This document shows, piece by piece, positions 19,861 to 29,046 of a DNA stretch of 64,000 bases (position 1 is the first letter of the stretch; each line of letters begins with the position of its first letter). Source of the stretch: Caedibacter sp. 38-128 (GTDB lineage Bacteria > Pseudomonadota > Alphaproteobacteria > Caedimonadales > Caedimonadaceae); the NCBI GenBank assembly GCA_001898705.1, contig MKUU01000044.1, positions 62,001-126,000 on the forward strand, written 5' to 3'. The notes under the pieces were generated by a model. The model did not search any database. It worked only from the letters and a program-made list of their open reading frames with translations, and had not been told where the DNA came from. A program made the translations under genes and the position numbers.

Positions 19861-20586
19861 TCATGCTTGAAACTGTAATGTGAATAGCTTTGAACCATTC
19901 ACTTTAAGCCAATGCCGCGCTTTTTGAGCCTCAGGATGCAGCTGTGCAACTAAACGCCAAAACTTTATACTATGGTTCATTTCTCGCAGATGAGCCACTT
20001 CATGAGCCACGACATAATCGATCACTTCTTTTGGCGCAAAGATAAGGCGCCAATTATAGGATAGGGAACCCTGCGCAGAACAACTCCCCCATCGACTTCT
20101 CGTTTCTCGAACCCCCACTTTCTTAACCTTAACACCAAGAAGAGCACTATAATCGTCACTTTTACCCCAAACATATTCGCGTATCATTTGTCTAAGCCAT
20201 TTCTCTAACGCGGGTCCAAAGTTGGATGTTGGCGCCATAACATGAAGCTTATCGTTCGCCAGTAAAAAGCTCGTCCGCCGGCTGGCGTGATAACTTAACC
20301 CAATCTCATTCCCCATCAAAGAAATCTGTTCACAATTGTGAATATGAATAAGTTGAGGCGCTTTTGAAAGCTGCTTTTCCATCCATCCTTGTGCTTCTCT
20401 TAAGAACTTTTCAACTGCAGATTGTTTATAGTGCAAAGGAATACGAAGCTTAAATTCCTGCGCTTGAATGTCATATCGTAAAGTTACTTTTCTGGCGCGC
20501 GCTAAAGGCAGAATACATACTTGGACTTCCTGATGAGTTAAAGTAAAAGCAAGTGTGGCTGGAATGTTCGCACCGAATTTCCACAT
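19861..20586 (-). CDS. YgjP-type (DUF45/M48-like) metallopeptidase domain protein
   Basis: Predicted zinc protein of the YgjP/WLM fold. It has HEVAH at 195-199 and the third ligand H205 in REMNHS, preceded by the family motifs RETRSRWGSCSAQGSLSYNW and LIFAPKEVIDYVVAHEVAH. The 241-residue length is typical. The physiological substrate of alphaproteobacterial members is not known. It follows the 56-residue membrane protein by 15 bases and is probably in one operon with it and the ABC exporter. Confidence 0.9.
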   Translation of the reverse strand: MWKFGANIPATLAFTLTHQEVQVCILPLARARKVTLRYDIQAQEFKLRIPLHYKQSAVEKFLREAQGWMEKQLSKAPQLIHIHNCEQISLMGNEIGLSYHASRRTSFLLANDKLHVMAPTSNFGPALEKWLRQMIREYVWGKSDDYSALLGVKVKKVGVRETRSRWGSCSAQGSLSYNWRLIFAPKEVIDYVVAHEVAHLREMNHSIKFWRLVAQLHPEAQKARHWLKVNGSKLFTLQFQA

Positions 20587-20601
20587 AAAAAGTTCTTTTT
20601 T

Positions 20602-20772
20602 CTAAAGAAGAAACATAACAATAATAGAAACGATGACACCCGAGATGTTGAGCATCCTTTGTGTCTTTGTTAATAACGCTTTAATACAAAGAGCTAATGC
20701 AACCCACATCAACCACTTCAGATGTGTTTGATGATACGCAATTGCCTGAACGCCCGCTAAGATTCCAAACAT
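20602..20772 (-). CDS. Small two-helix membrane protein (56 aa)
   Basis: A short gene below usual ORF length limits. The ATG at 20772 has AAGGG nine bases upstream. The product is MFGILAGVQAIAYHQTHLKW, then a hydrophobic helix LMWVALALCIKALL, a basic loop TKTQR, and a second helix ISGVIVSIIVMFLL at the very end. It lies between the ABC exporter gene (57 bases before) and the YgjP gene (15 bases after), all on one strand. No family recognised. Operon position suggests a partner of the exporter or peptidase, but that is inference. Confidence 0.6.
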   Translation of the reverse strand: MFGILAGVQAIAYHQTHLKWLMWVALALCIKALLTKTQRMLNISGVIVSIIVMFLL

Positions 20773-20829
20773 TAGGTTAACCCTTCTTTAAGATCTTGAT
20801 ACTTTCTTCTACTCAATATGGTTGAACTT

Positions 20830-22617
20830 TCAAGAGGATTTTGCCTTCTCTGGCAGTAATCCCCCGCTCTGAAGGGCATAAAGCTTGGCAAAGTGCCCTT
20901 CTTTTTTCAAAAGTTCTTCCTGCGGACCATCTTCAACAATTTGACCTTGTTTAAATACAAGAATGCGATCCATATCCGCAAGTGTTGAAAGTCGATGGGC
21001 AATAACAATTGTTGTCCTTCCTTTCATAAGCACTTTAAGACTCGCTTGAATAAGCTTTTCAGTGACAGAATCAAGCGCAGAAGTGGCTTCATCAAGAATT
21101 AAAATCGGGGCATTTTTAAGTATGGCACGTGCAATCGCAATACGTTGCCGCTGCCCGCCAGAAAGCTTGATGCCTCTCTCGCCTACCATCGTTTCATAGC
21201 CTTGTTCTAGTTTCATAATAAACTCATGACAATGCGCTTTTTTCGCAGCCTCAAGAACTTCCTCATCACTTGCATCAAGACGCCCATAACGGATATTTTC
21301 TAAAAGCGTCCGATGAAATAACATTGGTTCTTGGGGAATCATTGCAATATGAGTTCTTAAAGAATCTTGCGTTACCTTTGCAATATCTTGCCCATCTATC
21401 AGAATGCGTCCTTCATTCAACTCAAAAAAGCGCAACATTAAGTTAACAAATGTTGTCTTTCCCGATCCAGAAAAACCAACGAGGCCCACTTTTTGGCCTG
21501 CTTCAATCACAAGATTTTGATTTTTAAAAAGATTTGTATTTTTCAAATAGTTAAATGTCACATTTTCAAAATGAATCTCACCTTTTGAAATGTTTAAATC
21601 TTTCTCGCCTAAGAAATCTGTAATGGCATGTTTTTGTATCACAAGAGAAAGCGCTGCCCGAATTGTCCCCATCTCTTTAAAAAGCTGATTCATATTATAA
21701 GTCATATGCCAAATCATCCCTAAAAGATTAAATGAAGTAATTGTAATTAAAGAAAAATCTCCAATACTAACCCAACCTTCACGCCAACCGTAAATGAGTC
21801 CCCCTATCATTCCTCCAATAAATAATAAGCATAGAACTCGTCGGACAAAATTTAACAATTCATTGATAAAGCTTGCCTTTTCAGATTTAAGAATTTCTTC
21901 ATTTTGAAATGGATTTAAATATTTTCTTTCATAAGGTCCTCGTGCAAAAAGGCGAACACTTATGATGTTACTAAGAATATCTACGATCTGTCCGTTTAAT
22001 CGGACAACGGATTCAGCATGGGCTTGCGACGTTTTATCAATCAAAGGTTGGAAAAGGATTGTCGCCAACACAATTAAACAATAATATCCGCCTAACAAGG
22101 CTGCAAAATACCAATTTACTTGTGCTAAAATGAATAACGATATTAAAAAAGCAAGTGTCGTGCTAAATAAATTATAAACAAAAATAAGAATAATCTCTTC
22201 GGATGCGCGCGGAAGGTCGCTAATTTTATTCGCAATGGAGCCAGCAAAGTTATTCGCAAAGAACGTGTGGTCATGCTGACGCGTATATTCGAAAACTTCA
22301 TCCCGGATAGCCGCTCGAAAGCGAGGCAACACTTTATAAGTTAGGTAGCCTTGGAACTGCATAGCAGCCTCCATCACGACCCAACATATTACCATCAAGA
22401 AAATTGGGCCTGAGAGCTTTAACCAAAGTTGTGGCTCAAAACGATCAAGTGATTCAACCTTATTCACGAGAATTTTCACAAAATAAGGAAAAAATGACTC
22501 ATTGATTGCCCAAAAAGAAGTACAACCCAGGATAATCCCAAAGCTAACTTTTTGCTTTTGAATGAAGTGCCACAGAAACGCACCTAATGTTTTTGGTATT
22601 AACATGAGAATCCTCAA
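20830..22617 (-). CDS. ABC exporter, MsbA/ABCB-like half transporter
   Basis: Inner-membrane exporter with a six-helix transmembrane domain (residues about 20-320) fused to an ATPase. Walker A is GFSGSGKTT (381-389), the Q-loop region is MIPQEPMLFHRTLLENIRYG, the signature is [16 protein letters not shown], Walker B is ILILDEATSALD, and the switch His is in IAHRLSTL. The 595-residue length fits half transporters that work as dimers. The substrate is unknown; lipid, lipid-linked or toxin export are all possible. It appears to head the operon with the small membrane protein and the YgjP gene. Confidence 0.92.
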   Translation of the reverse strand: MRILMLIPKTLGAFLWHFIQKQKVSFGIILGCTSFWAINESFFPYFVKILVNKVESLDRFEPQLWLKLSGPIFLMVICWVVMEAAMQFQGYLTYKVLPRFRAAIRDEVFEYTRQHDHTFFANNFAGSIANKISDLPRASEEIILIFVYNLFSTTLAFLISLFILAQVNWYFAALLGGYYCLIVLATILFQPLIDKTSQAHAESVVRLNGQIVDILSNIISVRLFARGPYERKYLNPFQNEEILKSEKASFINELLNFVRRVLCLLFIGGMIGGLIYGWREGWVSIGDFSLITITSFNLLGMIWHMTYNMNQLFKEMGTIRAALSLVIQKHAITDFLGEKDLNISKGEIHFENVTFNYLKNTNLFKNQNLVIEAGQKVGLVGFSGSGKTTFVNLMLRFFELNEGRILIDGQDIAKVTQDSLRTHIAMIPQEPMLFHRTLLENIRYGRLDASDEEVLEAAKKAHCHEFIMKLEQGYETMVGERGIKLSGGQRQRIAIARAILKNAPILILDEATSALDSVTEKLIQASLKVLMKGRTTIVIAHRLSTLADMDRILVFKQGQIVEDGPQEELLKKEGHFAKLYALQSGGLLPEKAKSS

Positions 22618-22646
22618 AAAAAATAAAACTAAATTAAATAGAAATT

Positions 22647-22668
22647 CTTAAGCCTTATTAGGCTTAAG
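22647..22668. other. Hairpin upstream of the ABC exporter gene
   Basis: A perfect 8-bp stem, CTTAAGCC with GGCTTAAG, has a six-base loop and lies 30 bases upstream of the exporter start codon. It could fold in the leader or act as a two-fold symmetric operator. Confidence 0.4.
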
Positions 22669-24249
22669 GAGAAGACCGACCTCGTCAATATCAGCCCAAA
22701 GACTGACTTTAACTAAAGTGGCAAAAAAAGATTTTATGAGGTTTTCATAACATTAAAATTAGCAAATTTTTGAACAATCGTCAAGGCTGCTTCTCTTCTC
22801 CCCCTTATTTTTTACTTTTATTGAAACTTCAAGATCATCTATTGCCGATAAAGCTGCAAAAAATTAGCGTTCTCCCTTAAAATTTCTCCTTATTTTTATA
22901 GAGGATAAAATGAGCAAAAAAATAGCTGAAATTACCTTATAAGCAATTGATTTAAAATAATAAAATAGTTGATTTTTTGGTCGATTTTTCTTGAATTTTG
23001 TAGCGCGATATGATAGCCTGTTAGTATAGATAGTAAGAGAGAAATCCTCATCTTAAGAGGGCTTTACAATCCCCCTTAATCCTTTCACCTTTTCTCTCAC
23101 AACAATCTGAAAAAGAAGAATAAAATAAGGCTTTAAACCTTTCTTATTCAATAACAGAAGTCTTTTAACGCTTTTGTGTGAGCGAATACCCTCTCTTTGC
23201 CTGGCGAATGCAGTCAAAAGAGGGATCAGTAGCTTACAATAACGCGTAAGAGGCATGACGAAGAATGATGTGCAGGAGATCATGAAAGGATCCTGCCTTC
23301 AACCTTCAAGATCAAGACTTAAAATAACAATACAAAGATATAAACAACAAAACAGGGAGTACAATAAAATGATGGAATACGATAACACACAAACAAATAA
23401 CCTTAAGAGCCATTGGGCTCACCAAATAATCGAGAAGATACTTTCTCAAAAATCCTCTCTTCAAGTTCGAGAAGATAGCTTACCTTCCTCATGCTTCAAG
23501 GAGGCGCAAGAGAAGGAAAAAGGAGCTTATGCTTCTGAGCTTACGCGAAGGCGTACGTGGCCTCAGCTTTTCCGGAAAGGATGGACTCTGCTCTTTGATT
23601 CTTCTCAAAGGCAACGCAAAGATCCAGGCACAAGGCAACGAGAGATGCTAGAAAAGGACCGTGAGGCCAGGGAAATTTATGGCAACTCATGTGAGATGAC
23701 AAAGGAAGGCACCGGTGATAATAAGCACTCTCAAGTATTGAGATGTGGCACAGAAATAAGGCAACAGGCAACACCCCTAAAAACAGATCTTCCCAGGGAT
23801 AAACTTTTTCCTGAAGAGAAAGACTTACAACGATTGGCACGAAGAGACATCTTTACGTCGTTTGAGTTTCTCGGGACAAGCCCGAGAATGACAATGTTTG
23901 CAACCTATCGTCGTCATCTTCGTCCTTGTGCCAAGGATCTCAGGCAACCAGAGGATGTTCAAGGGTGCCAGAAGAATGCATTCATACGCGACAGGCACGG
24001 ATTGAAAAATCAGGAATCTTTGCCCGTCCTTGCTCATTCCGCTTGCGACTCCTTAAAAGAGGGGGAACTCGGGCAACCAAGAAGCTCAAAACGACCCCAG
24101 AAAGTTTTATCGTCCCTGAGAGACGCAACAGAGGGAAAGAATAGCCAAATGAAAGTGCAAGTAAAAGGCACACCCTCCTTCCCTGGCTCTTCTACAAAAC
24201 CCTTGCCACTGTCGGCTTTCAGCCATATGATCGAAAAGGGGGAACATCA
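22669..24249. other. Long stretch without a convincing gene, rich in palindromes
   Basis: About 1.6 kb. The left part is AT-rich. From about 23,190 the base composition changes and is richer in G and C. A 332-codon plus frame (23255-24253) spans it, but its product is a basic Arg/Lys/Gln/Ser-rich chain without hydrophobic core, domain or repeat. The opposite strand is also open in long pieces. I read this as dispersed intergenic repeat DNA that happens to be open. The frame does end in an ATGA overlap with the next gene and has an internal GGAG-ATG, so it is not excluded. Confidence 0.45.
23868..23888. repeat. Palindromic element
   Basis: TTCTCGGG and CCCGAGAA (8 bp) flank a five-base loop (ACAAG). 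The reverse reading, CATTCTCGGGCTTGTCCCG, resembles short palindromic repeats dispersed in intergenic DNA of many Proteobacteria. Other copies cannot be counted from this window. Confidence 0.55.
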
Positions 24250-25785
24250 ATGACACTTATACGATTTTTATCTTTATGTATAATCTTCTGCTTAGAGGGC
24301 TGGGCTCAGGATAATCCACCTCCCAAAGAGACGCTTCTCAATGGTTGGTATTTGTGGGACCCTTATCAATATGCAATCCGCAACGAAGGTGCTGGAGAAA
24401 CATTGACCGGCCTCGATATCGAGCTTGTTAAAGCAATTACGACTGCCGCCAAATATAAAGTTGTTTATGAGCCAATCTCTTGGAGACAACATCAAGAAGA
24501 CCTCAAAAATGGAAAAAGAGACTTTGCTGCAGGTGCGACATATACCGAAGAACGTGCTCAATTCGTCCATTTTTCTGCGCCCTATCGCTTTGAAGAAAAC
24601 TCTCTTTTTGTGCGTCGCGATGAAGAGTCTCGACTTCAATTCAAAACAATTCCTGAGCTTCTCGACCAGATCAAACAGCATCGTTTTCGCTTAGGTATTA
24701 TTGAAGGCTATATTTATGCTGATCCTGCGATTAATAAATGGCTTAAGGACCCTCAAAATCAAGACCTCATTGTGAAAGCCAATAACGATCTTGAAAATAT
24801 TAATTCTCTCTTAGAAGGAAAAATTGATGGCTTTCTGGCTGATCGCATTGTGGGCGCTACCCTTATTTGGCGAACAAATCATGGACCGACCATCAATGAA
24901 ATCCGCTTAGGAATTAAGACACCTATTCACTTTATGTTTAGCAAAAAAACTGTTCCTCTCACACAAGTTGAAGAATTCAATCAAGCCATTGAAAAAGTGA
25001 AAGATTCTTCGGCATATAATCAGATCATCTCTTGGTATCTTCATCCTGTTCTCTTGTTGCAAACAATTGATACAAATTGGTTTCATTTTATTGAGATTAT
25101 GGGAACAATTGCCTTCGCAATTTCGGGGCTTGTGATTGCTTATCAGAAAAGAGCCACTCTCTTCGGCGCTTTTTTGCTTGCTGTTTTACCTTCGCTGGGA
25201 GGGGGAATTATTCGAGATGTTATTTTTAACCGAAAACCAGTCGGCGCGCTCCAATCTCCTTTATACTTGTCTCTCGTCCTAGCAACCGTCCTTATAGGGT
25301 TTGCCGCTGTGCATCTCTATGCCTTTTGGCAGAAAAAGAGGCTTACTACAGCGGGAAAGCATCCTAGCTATAAAACAAGTCACGTTGCCGAACATGTCCT
25401 TGCAATCTGTGATGCCATGGGGCTTGCAGCCTTCACCATCACCGGTATTGTTGTGTCAGTCATGGCAAAAGTAACGCCACTTTGGTTATGGGGTGCCTTT
25501 TTTGCCTTCCTAACAGGTGCGGGTGGAGGCATTCTTCGTGACCTCATTAGTGGGAGTAAAGATATTGTGAGCTTACGAGGCGGTATTTACCCTGAGATTG
25601 CCATCTTTTGGGGATTTTCGTTATCTGTTTTCCTCATGTGGCAAACAAATGATATTAATCCTGAAGCGATTAAATACGGTGTCATGCTTCATGTTGCCGG
25701 CGCTTTCTTAACGCGCCTTCTCGTTTACTTCCTTAAAATTCCTAATATTTATTTTAGAAACGAGGAAATTTCTTCTCACACGTAA
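24250..25785 (+). CDS. Fusion of family 3 solute-binding protein with a TRIC/UPF0126-like membrane domain
   Basis: Unusual 511-residue fusion. Residues 1-19 are a signal peptide (MTLIRFLSLCIIFCLEGWA). Residues 30-265 are a family 3 amino-acid-type binding domain (GLDIELVKAI, DFAAGATYTEERAQFVHFSA, ADRIVGATLIW). Residues 275-500 form a membrane domain of two UPF0126 (Gly_transporter, TRIC-like) halves with the signatures GGGIIRD (317-323) and GAGGGILRD (423-431). So a periplasmic binding domain is tethered to a small channel or carrier. GGGGGA precedes the ATG at 24250. Domain joining is read from sequence; transport of an amino acid is inference. The GNAT gene follows closely. Confidence 0.9.
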   Translation: MTLIRFLSLCIIFCLEGWAQDNPPPKETLLNGWYLWDPYQYAIRNEGAGETLTGLDIELVKAITTAAKYKVVYEPISWRQHQEDLKNGKRDFAAGATYTEERAQFVHFSAPYRFEENSLFVRRDEESRLQFKTIPELLDQIKQHRFRLGIIEGYIYADPAINKWLKDPQNQDLIVKANNDLENINSLLEGKIDGFLADRIVGATLIWRTNHGPTINEIRLGIKTPIHFMFSKKTVPLTQVEEFNQAIEKVKDSSAYNQIISWYLHPVLLLQTIDTNWFHFIEIMGTIAFAISGLVIAYQKRATLFGAFLLAVLPSLGGGIIRDVIFNRKPVGALQSPLYLSLVLATVLIGFAAVHLYAFWQKKRLTTAGKHPSYKTSHVAEHVLAICDAMGLAAFTITGIVVSVMAKVTPLWLWGAFFAFLTGAGGGILRDLISGSKDIVSLRGGIYPEIAIFWGFSLSVFLMWQTNDINPEAIKYGVMLHVAGAFLTRLLVYFLKIPNIYFRNEEISSHT

Positions 25786-25802
25786 ATATTGAAGATAAAA
25801 TT

Positions 25803-26297
25803 GTGTCACTTCTCTCTGATAAAAAATCTCATCAATTTCAATGGATTTCTAAAGAATTCAAACAATTAACTGTAGATGAGCTTTACAGTATTCTTAACCT
25901 TCGCATTGAAGTGTTCATGAGAGAACAAAGTTGCTTATATCCAGAAACAGATTATTACGATCAGCAAGCCTTACATGTATGGCCGACAACGAATGACGGC
26001 CTTATGCTTGCCTATGCAAGGATTTTACCGCCACATACCCTTTATCACGGCACCAAAAGCTCTAGCGCAAGAATTGGTCGGGTTATTGTTGCCAAAACAG
26101 CCCGTGGTACAGGGCTTTCCTACCACCTTATGGAAAAAGCCATTTCAATCATCCAAGAACTCTATTCTTCTGATATTGAAATATCTGCCCAGGCTCATTT
26201 AACGCATTTTTATCAAAAATTAGGTTTTTTAATCGATAGTAAAGAATATCTAGAAGATGGCATCCCTCATATTAGAATGAGACTAAATTCTATTTAA
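25803..26297 (+). CDS. elaA: ElaA-type GNAT acetyltransferase
   Basis: Small N-acetyltransferase of the GNAT fold. ElaA features include the LYSILNLRIEVFMREQSCLYPE opening with the Arg-x-x-Val-Phe segment and YPEMD-like YPETDYYDQ. The acetyl-CoA loop region is IGRVIVAKTARGTGLSYHLME, and the closing part is FYQKLGFLIDSKEYLEDGIPHIRM. The natural acceptor is unknown. It probably starts at GTG 25803, 17 bases behind the SBP-TRIC fusion, with a weak ribosome site, so translational dependence on the upstream gene is likely. The 164-residue length is slightly above the family average. Confidence 0.88.
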   Translation: MSLLSDKKSHQFQWISKEFKQLTVDELYSILNLRIEVFMREQSCLYPETDYYDQQALHVWPTTNDGLMLAYARILPPHTLYHGTKSSSARIGRVIVAKTARGTGLSYHLMEKAISIIQELYSSDIEISAQAHLTHFYQKLGFLIDSKEYLEDGIPHIRMRLNSI

Positions 26298-26401
26298 ATA
26301 ATGTTATTATTTTTTCTTCAGAAATTTATTTAATTTTTTTTATTTCACAAAAAATTAACCTCCTATGATCAATAATAGTGGTATAAATAGGAGAAAAATA
26401 C

Positions 26402-28597
26402 ATGTTCTCATCTAATCAGAAATTATTAGAAAATTTGCATAATCATACTGAAGAATATCATAAAATCTTCTTTAGTTATGCAAAAACACTTCATCTAACC
26501 TACAACCAACTTATCAATATAGGCCTATCCGGTGATATACAAGCCGCAAAAGGTATTTATGCGACCTATAAAAATGAGACCGAAAAAATTTCTAAAGCGT
26601 TGCTTGAGCTTCATATGGACACTCTGGAATCTACCTCGACAACTCTTGTTCAACACTACAAAGATTTCTCTAAAAAAAATGAAGAATCTTTCTCAAATCT
26701 AAAAGAAAACCTTAAATTAACACCCTTCACGTACGCGGCTAAAGTGGCCGCATTCATGAGTACTTTCTCACCTTCTAAAGCAACCGATACGATGCCTTAT
26801 CCCGAAGAATCAAGGGCTGGTTACAAAACAATAGCTCCGTTACAACGTCCTGTAAAAATTCATTTTTCTGAGAGAGTTGAACTTAAATCTGAATTAAAGG
26901 CTAAAGGGCGTGCGTTGAAATCCCTCAAAAAAGAAGCAACAGCTTTGACAGAAAAAATTACACAACAACAAGCAATCGTCAAAGCATCCTTAGAAAAGTC
27001 GAATTATGATGAGAGATATCAAGACTTAATTAGTACCTCGTCTTGCTTTATGAACCAAGTCACCTCAGATCAAGCAAAACTATATGGCAATTTAAGTGCT
27101 CTTGTTTATCAAATTGACCAAGAAAAGAAAATTGGAAAAGCTGATAAAAAAGTGACAAAACTTGAACGCCAAATCACGCTTCTTAACGAGCAGATCACCC
27201 TTATCGAAACTTGGCAAAAGACCCTCATGGCGGAGTTGACAACAGGCATAGATACAGAAAAAACAATGGAAGCAATTCGTAAAAATATTCGAAATGTTTT
27301 CAAGGTTGAATTTCAAAAAGAAGTTGAGATCACAATGATCACCTCTTTTATGATTGATAAAATTCAAAGCCTCCAAAATGGAATTTCTGAGCTTGAAACT
27401 CAAAAAAATCAAGAAAATAGCGCTTACTTTGCCGAAGCTACAAAAGTATTTGGCCATAATTTGTTTGGCTCTGATTATGAAATCCAGGGTGTCTTTCATC
27501 GCAACAATGGCGAATTCTCTGGGGTTGCAGCTTATGATAAAGAGAAAAATGAACTTGTTCTCTCTTTCGCAGGCTCAAAAAGTAGCGGAGATTGGATCAA
27601 AAATCTCTTTGGATGGAACTCAAAACTCAGTGCAAAACATGGCTTATTAACCAATATTAGCTTCCACAGCGGGTTTGGTTCTCATCTTGATGATAACGCT
27701 GACTCTTTCTTTTCTTTTATGCACAGTTGGATGCGCGGTTATCAGAAAAACGAAGAAACCCGTCCTCTGAAAATTGTCGGAACTGGACATAGTTTAGGGG
27801 GAGCTTTAGCCGAAATTTTCACGGCTGCAACAAAACAACTCGCGGATAAACATAAGATTGCCTCGAACGTGGGTGTGATGACATTTGGGGCACCTTCAAC
27901 CGTCAATGCAAATTGTCTTGATACTTATACTAATCTTTTAGGGGGTGCAGGCAATATTATTCGCTTTGCGCACAGCTATGACCCTGTGCCTAAAGTTGTT
28001 TTTTGGAAAACGGCCCCCGGTGCGGTTAAAATTGAAGGGGATAATTCATTATTCTCAGATGTTAATGGCACCCTTGTCCTTCCAATTCGCTTAAATCCTC
28101 ATGACTCTAGCGAGTATTATCATGCTGCAGAGACTGTCTTTAAACAGTGGAAAAATGAGTTTAATAAATTACAAAACCAAGTGAGTGAGCTGAATAATTT
28201 AAAAGCTAAAGAAAAAATAAAAATGACAGAAATCCGCGATGTCAGTGAAGAAGCCCATCACTTATTGATCAAACTTGCAAACCAAGATGAAAATTCAGCG
28301 GATGTCTTTGAAGATGAATATAAGGACTATCAAGAGCAAATTAAAAGCGAATATGACTCTCTTAAAAGTGAGATTGAAACCCTTTCGACACAACTAGTTT
28401 CTTCAGAAACGAAAAAACTCTCACGACAAGAACAATCAAAATTACTTGAGAAAGCAAAAGCGTTGAAAGATAAGGTTAAAGAAAAGCAAAAAATGCTTAA
28501 AGAACTTTCGCAAGATAAAGCGTGGCAACCTTATATTGTGTTAATGGATCAAGAATTTGAAAATCTACAAAAAAGTCTTTTAAGATTAAATCAATAA
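26402..28597 (+). CDS. Class 3 lipase-domain protein with long helical arms (731 aa)
   Basis: The central domain (about 345-580) is a class 3 lipase. The nucleophile is S464 in GTGHSLGGALAEIF, with D527 in HSYDPVPK and H574 in SSEYYHAA as the expected triad, and FAGSKSSGDWIKNLFG matches the oxyanion-side strand. Before it lie 330 residues of helix and coiled coil, after it another 150 (ELNNLKAKEKIKM and onward). No signal peptide is seen, so it is cytoplasmic or exported by a non-Sec route. It could act on host lipids, bacterial lipids or polyhydroxyalkanoate; the sequence does not decide. AGGAG precedes the ATG. Single gene. Confidence 0.85.
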   Translation: MFSSNQKLLENLHNHTEEYHKIFFSYAKTLHLTYNQLINIGLSGDIQAAKGIYATYKNETEKISKALLELHMDTLESTSTTLVQHYKDFSKKNEESFSNLKENLKLTPFTYAAKVAAFMSTFSPSKATDTMPYPEESRAGYKTIAPLQRPVKIHFSERVELKSELKAKGRALKSLKKEATALTEKITQQQAIVKASLEKSNYDERYQDLISTSSCFMNQVTSDQAKLYGNLSALVYQIDQEKKIGKADKKVTKLERQITLLNEQITLIETWQKTLMAELTTGIDTEKTMEAIRKNIRNVFKVEFQKEVEITMITSFMIDKIQSLQNGISELETQKNQENSAYFAEATKVFGHNLFGSDYEIQGVFHRNNGEFSGVAAYDKEKNELVLSFAGSKSSGDWIKNLFGWNSKLSAKHGLLTNISFHSGFGSHLDDNADSFFSFMHSWMRGYQKNEETRPLKIVGTGHSLGGALAEIFTAATKQLADKHKIASNVGVMTFGAPSTVNANCLDTYTNLLGGAGNIIRFAHSYDPVPKVVFWKTAPGAVKIEGDNSLFSDVNGTLVLPIRLNPHDSSEYYHAAETVFKQWKNEFNKLQNQVSELNNLKAKEKIKMTEIRDVSEEAHHLLIKLANQDENSADVFEDEYKDYQEQIKSEYDSLKSEIETLSTQLVSSETKKLSRQEQSKLLEKAKALKDKVKEKQKMLKELSQDKAWQPYIVLMDQEFENLQKSLLRLNQ

Positions 28598-28616
28598 AGG
28601 ATGCATTTAATCTGCC

Positions 28617-28646
28617 CAAAACAAAAAGGCTGCTCAAAGCAGCCTT
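28617..28646 (-). terminator. Intrinsic terminator of rpmG
   Basis: An 8-bp stem, AAGGCTGC with GCAGCCTT (28626-28633, 28639-28646), has loop TCAAA. On the minus strand it is followed by TTTTTGTTTT. On the plus strand it is weaker but may also end the lipase transcript. Confidence 0.8.
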
Positions 28647-28671
28647 CCTTATTTGAGAATCATAAAATATT

Positions 28672-28839
28672 TTACTTTATTTTTGTCTCACGGAAAGTCA
28701 CGTGCTTTCTCACGACAGGGTCGTACTTGCGCACTTCCATTTTCTCGGTTTTTGTTCTAGGATTTTTCTTTGTTACATAGAAAAAACCTGTCTTTTCCGT
28801 GCTTAAAAGCTTAATTTTAATTGATGTTGCTTTTGCCAT
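28672..28839 (-). CDS. rpmG: 50S ribosomal protein L33
   Basis: Translating the minus strand from ATG 28839 gives a 55-residue basic protein beginning [20 protein letters not shown], continuing [21 protein letters not shown] and ending in [14 protein letters not shown]. This is the L33 pattern. It is the cysteine-free form common in Alphaproteobacteria, so it is not zinc-dependent. Single gene with its own terminator. On the minus strand TTGACT lies upstream with a 17-base spacer to TTATGG, a plausible promoter. Confidence 0.96.
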   Translation of the reverse strand: MAKATSIKIKLLSTEKTGFFYVTKKNPRTKTEKMEVRKYDPVVRKHVTFRETKIK

Positions 28840-29046
28840 GCTCAAAACTCACTTTATACTATTGTGAAAAGACCATAAACACGACTCCTGAAGAGAGTCA
28901 AGTTTTTTATTATTAAGCTTCCACCCCTCCATAAAACAACGTATAGTAAAAAATATTGCTTTTTTATGCATTTTATAAAAATTATCACTCACTCTTGCGT
29001 GTGAATTATGATAAATCCGTAATTTATATAATGTTCGGAGGACTGA

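Noticed and set aside
22910-22942. Ten-codon ORF MSKKIAEITL behind GAGG
   Set aside because: Too short to separate from chance, and no gene follows that it could control.
23825-24037. 70-codon minus-strand frame in the palindrome-rich region
   Set aside because: It translates the palindrome and its surroundings (HSRACPEK); open on both strands and without ribosome site, so most likely repeat DNA.
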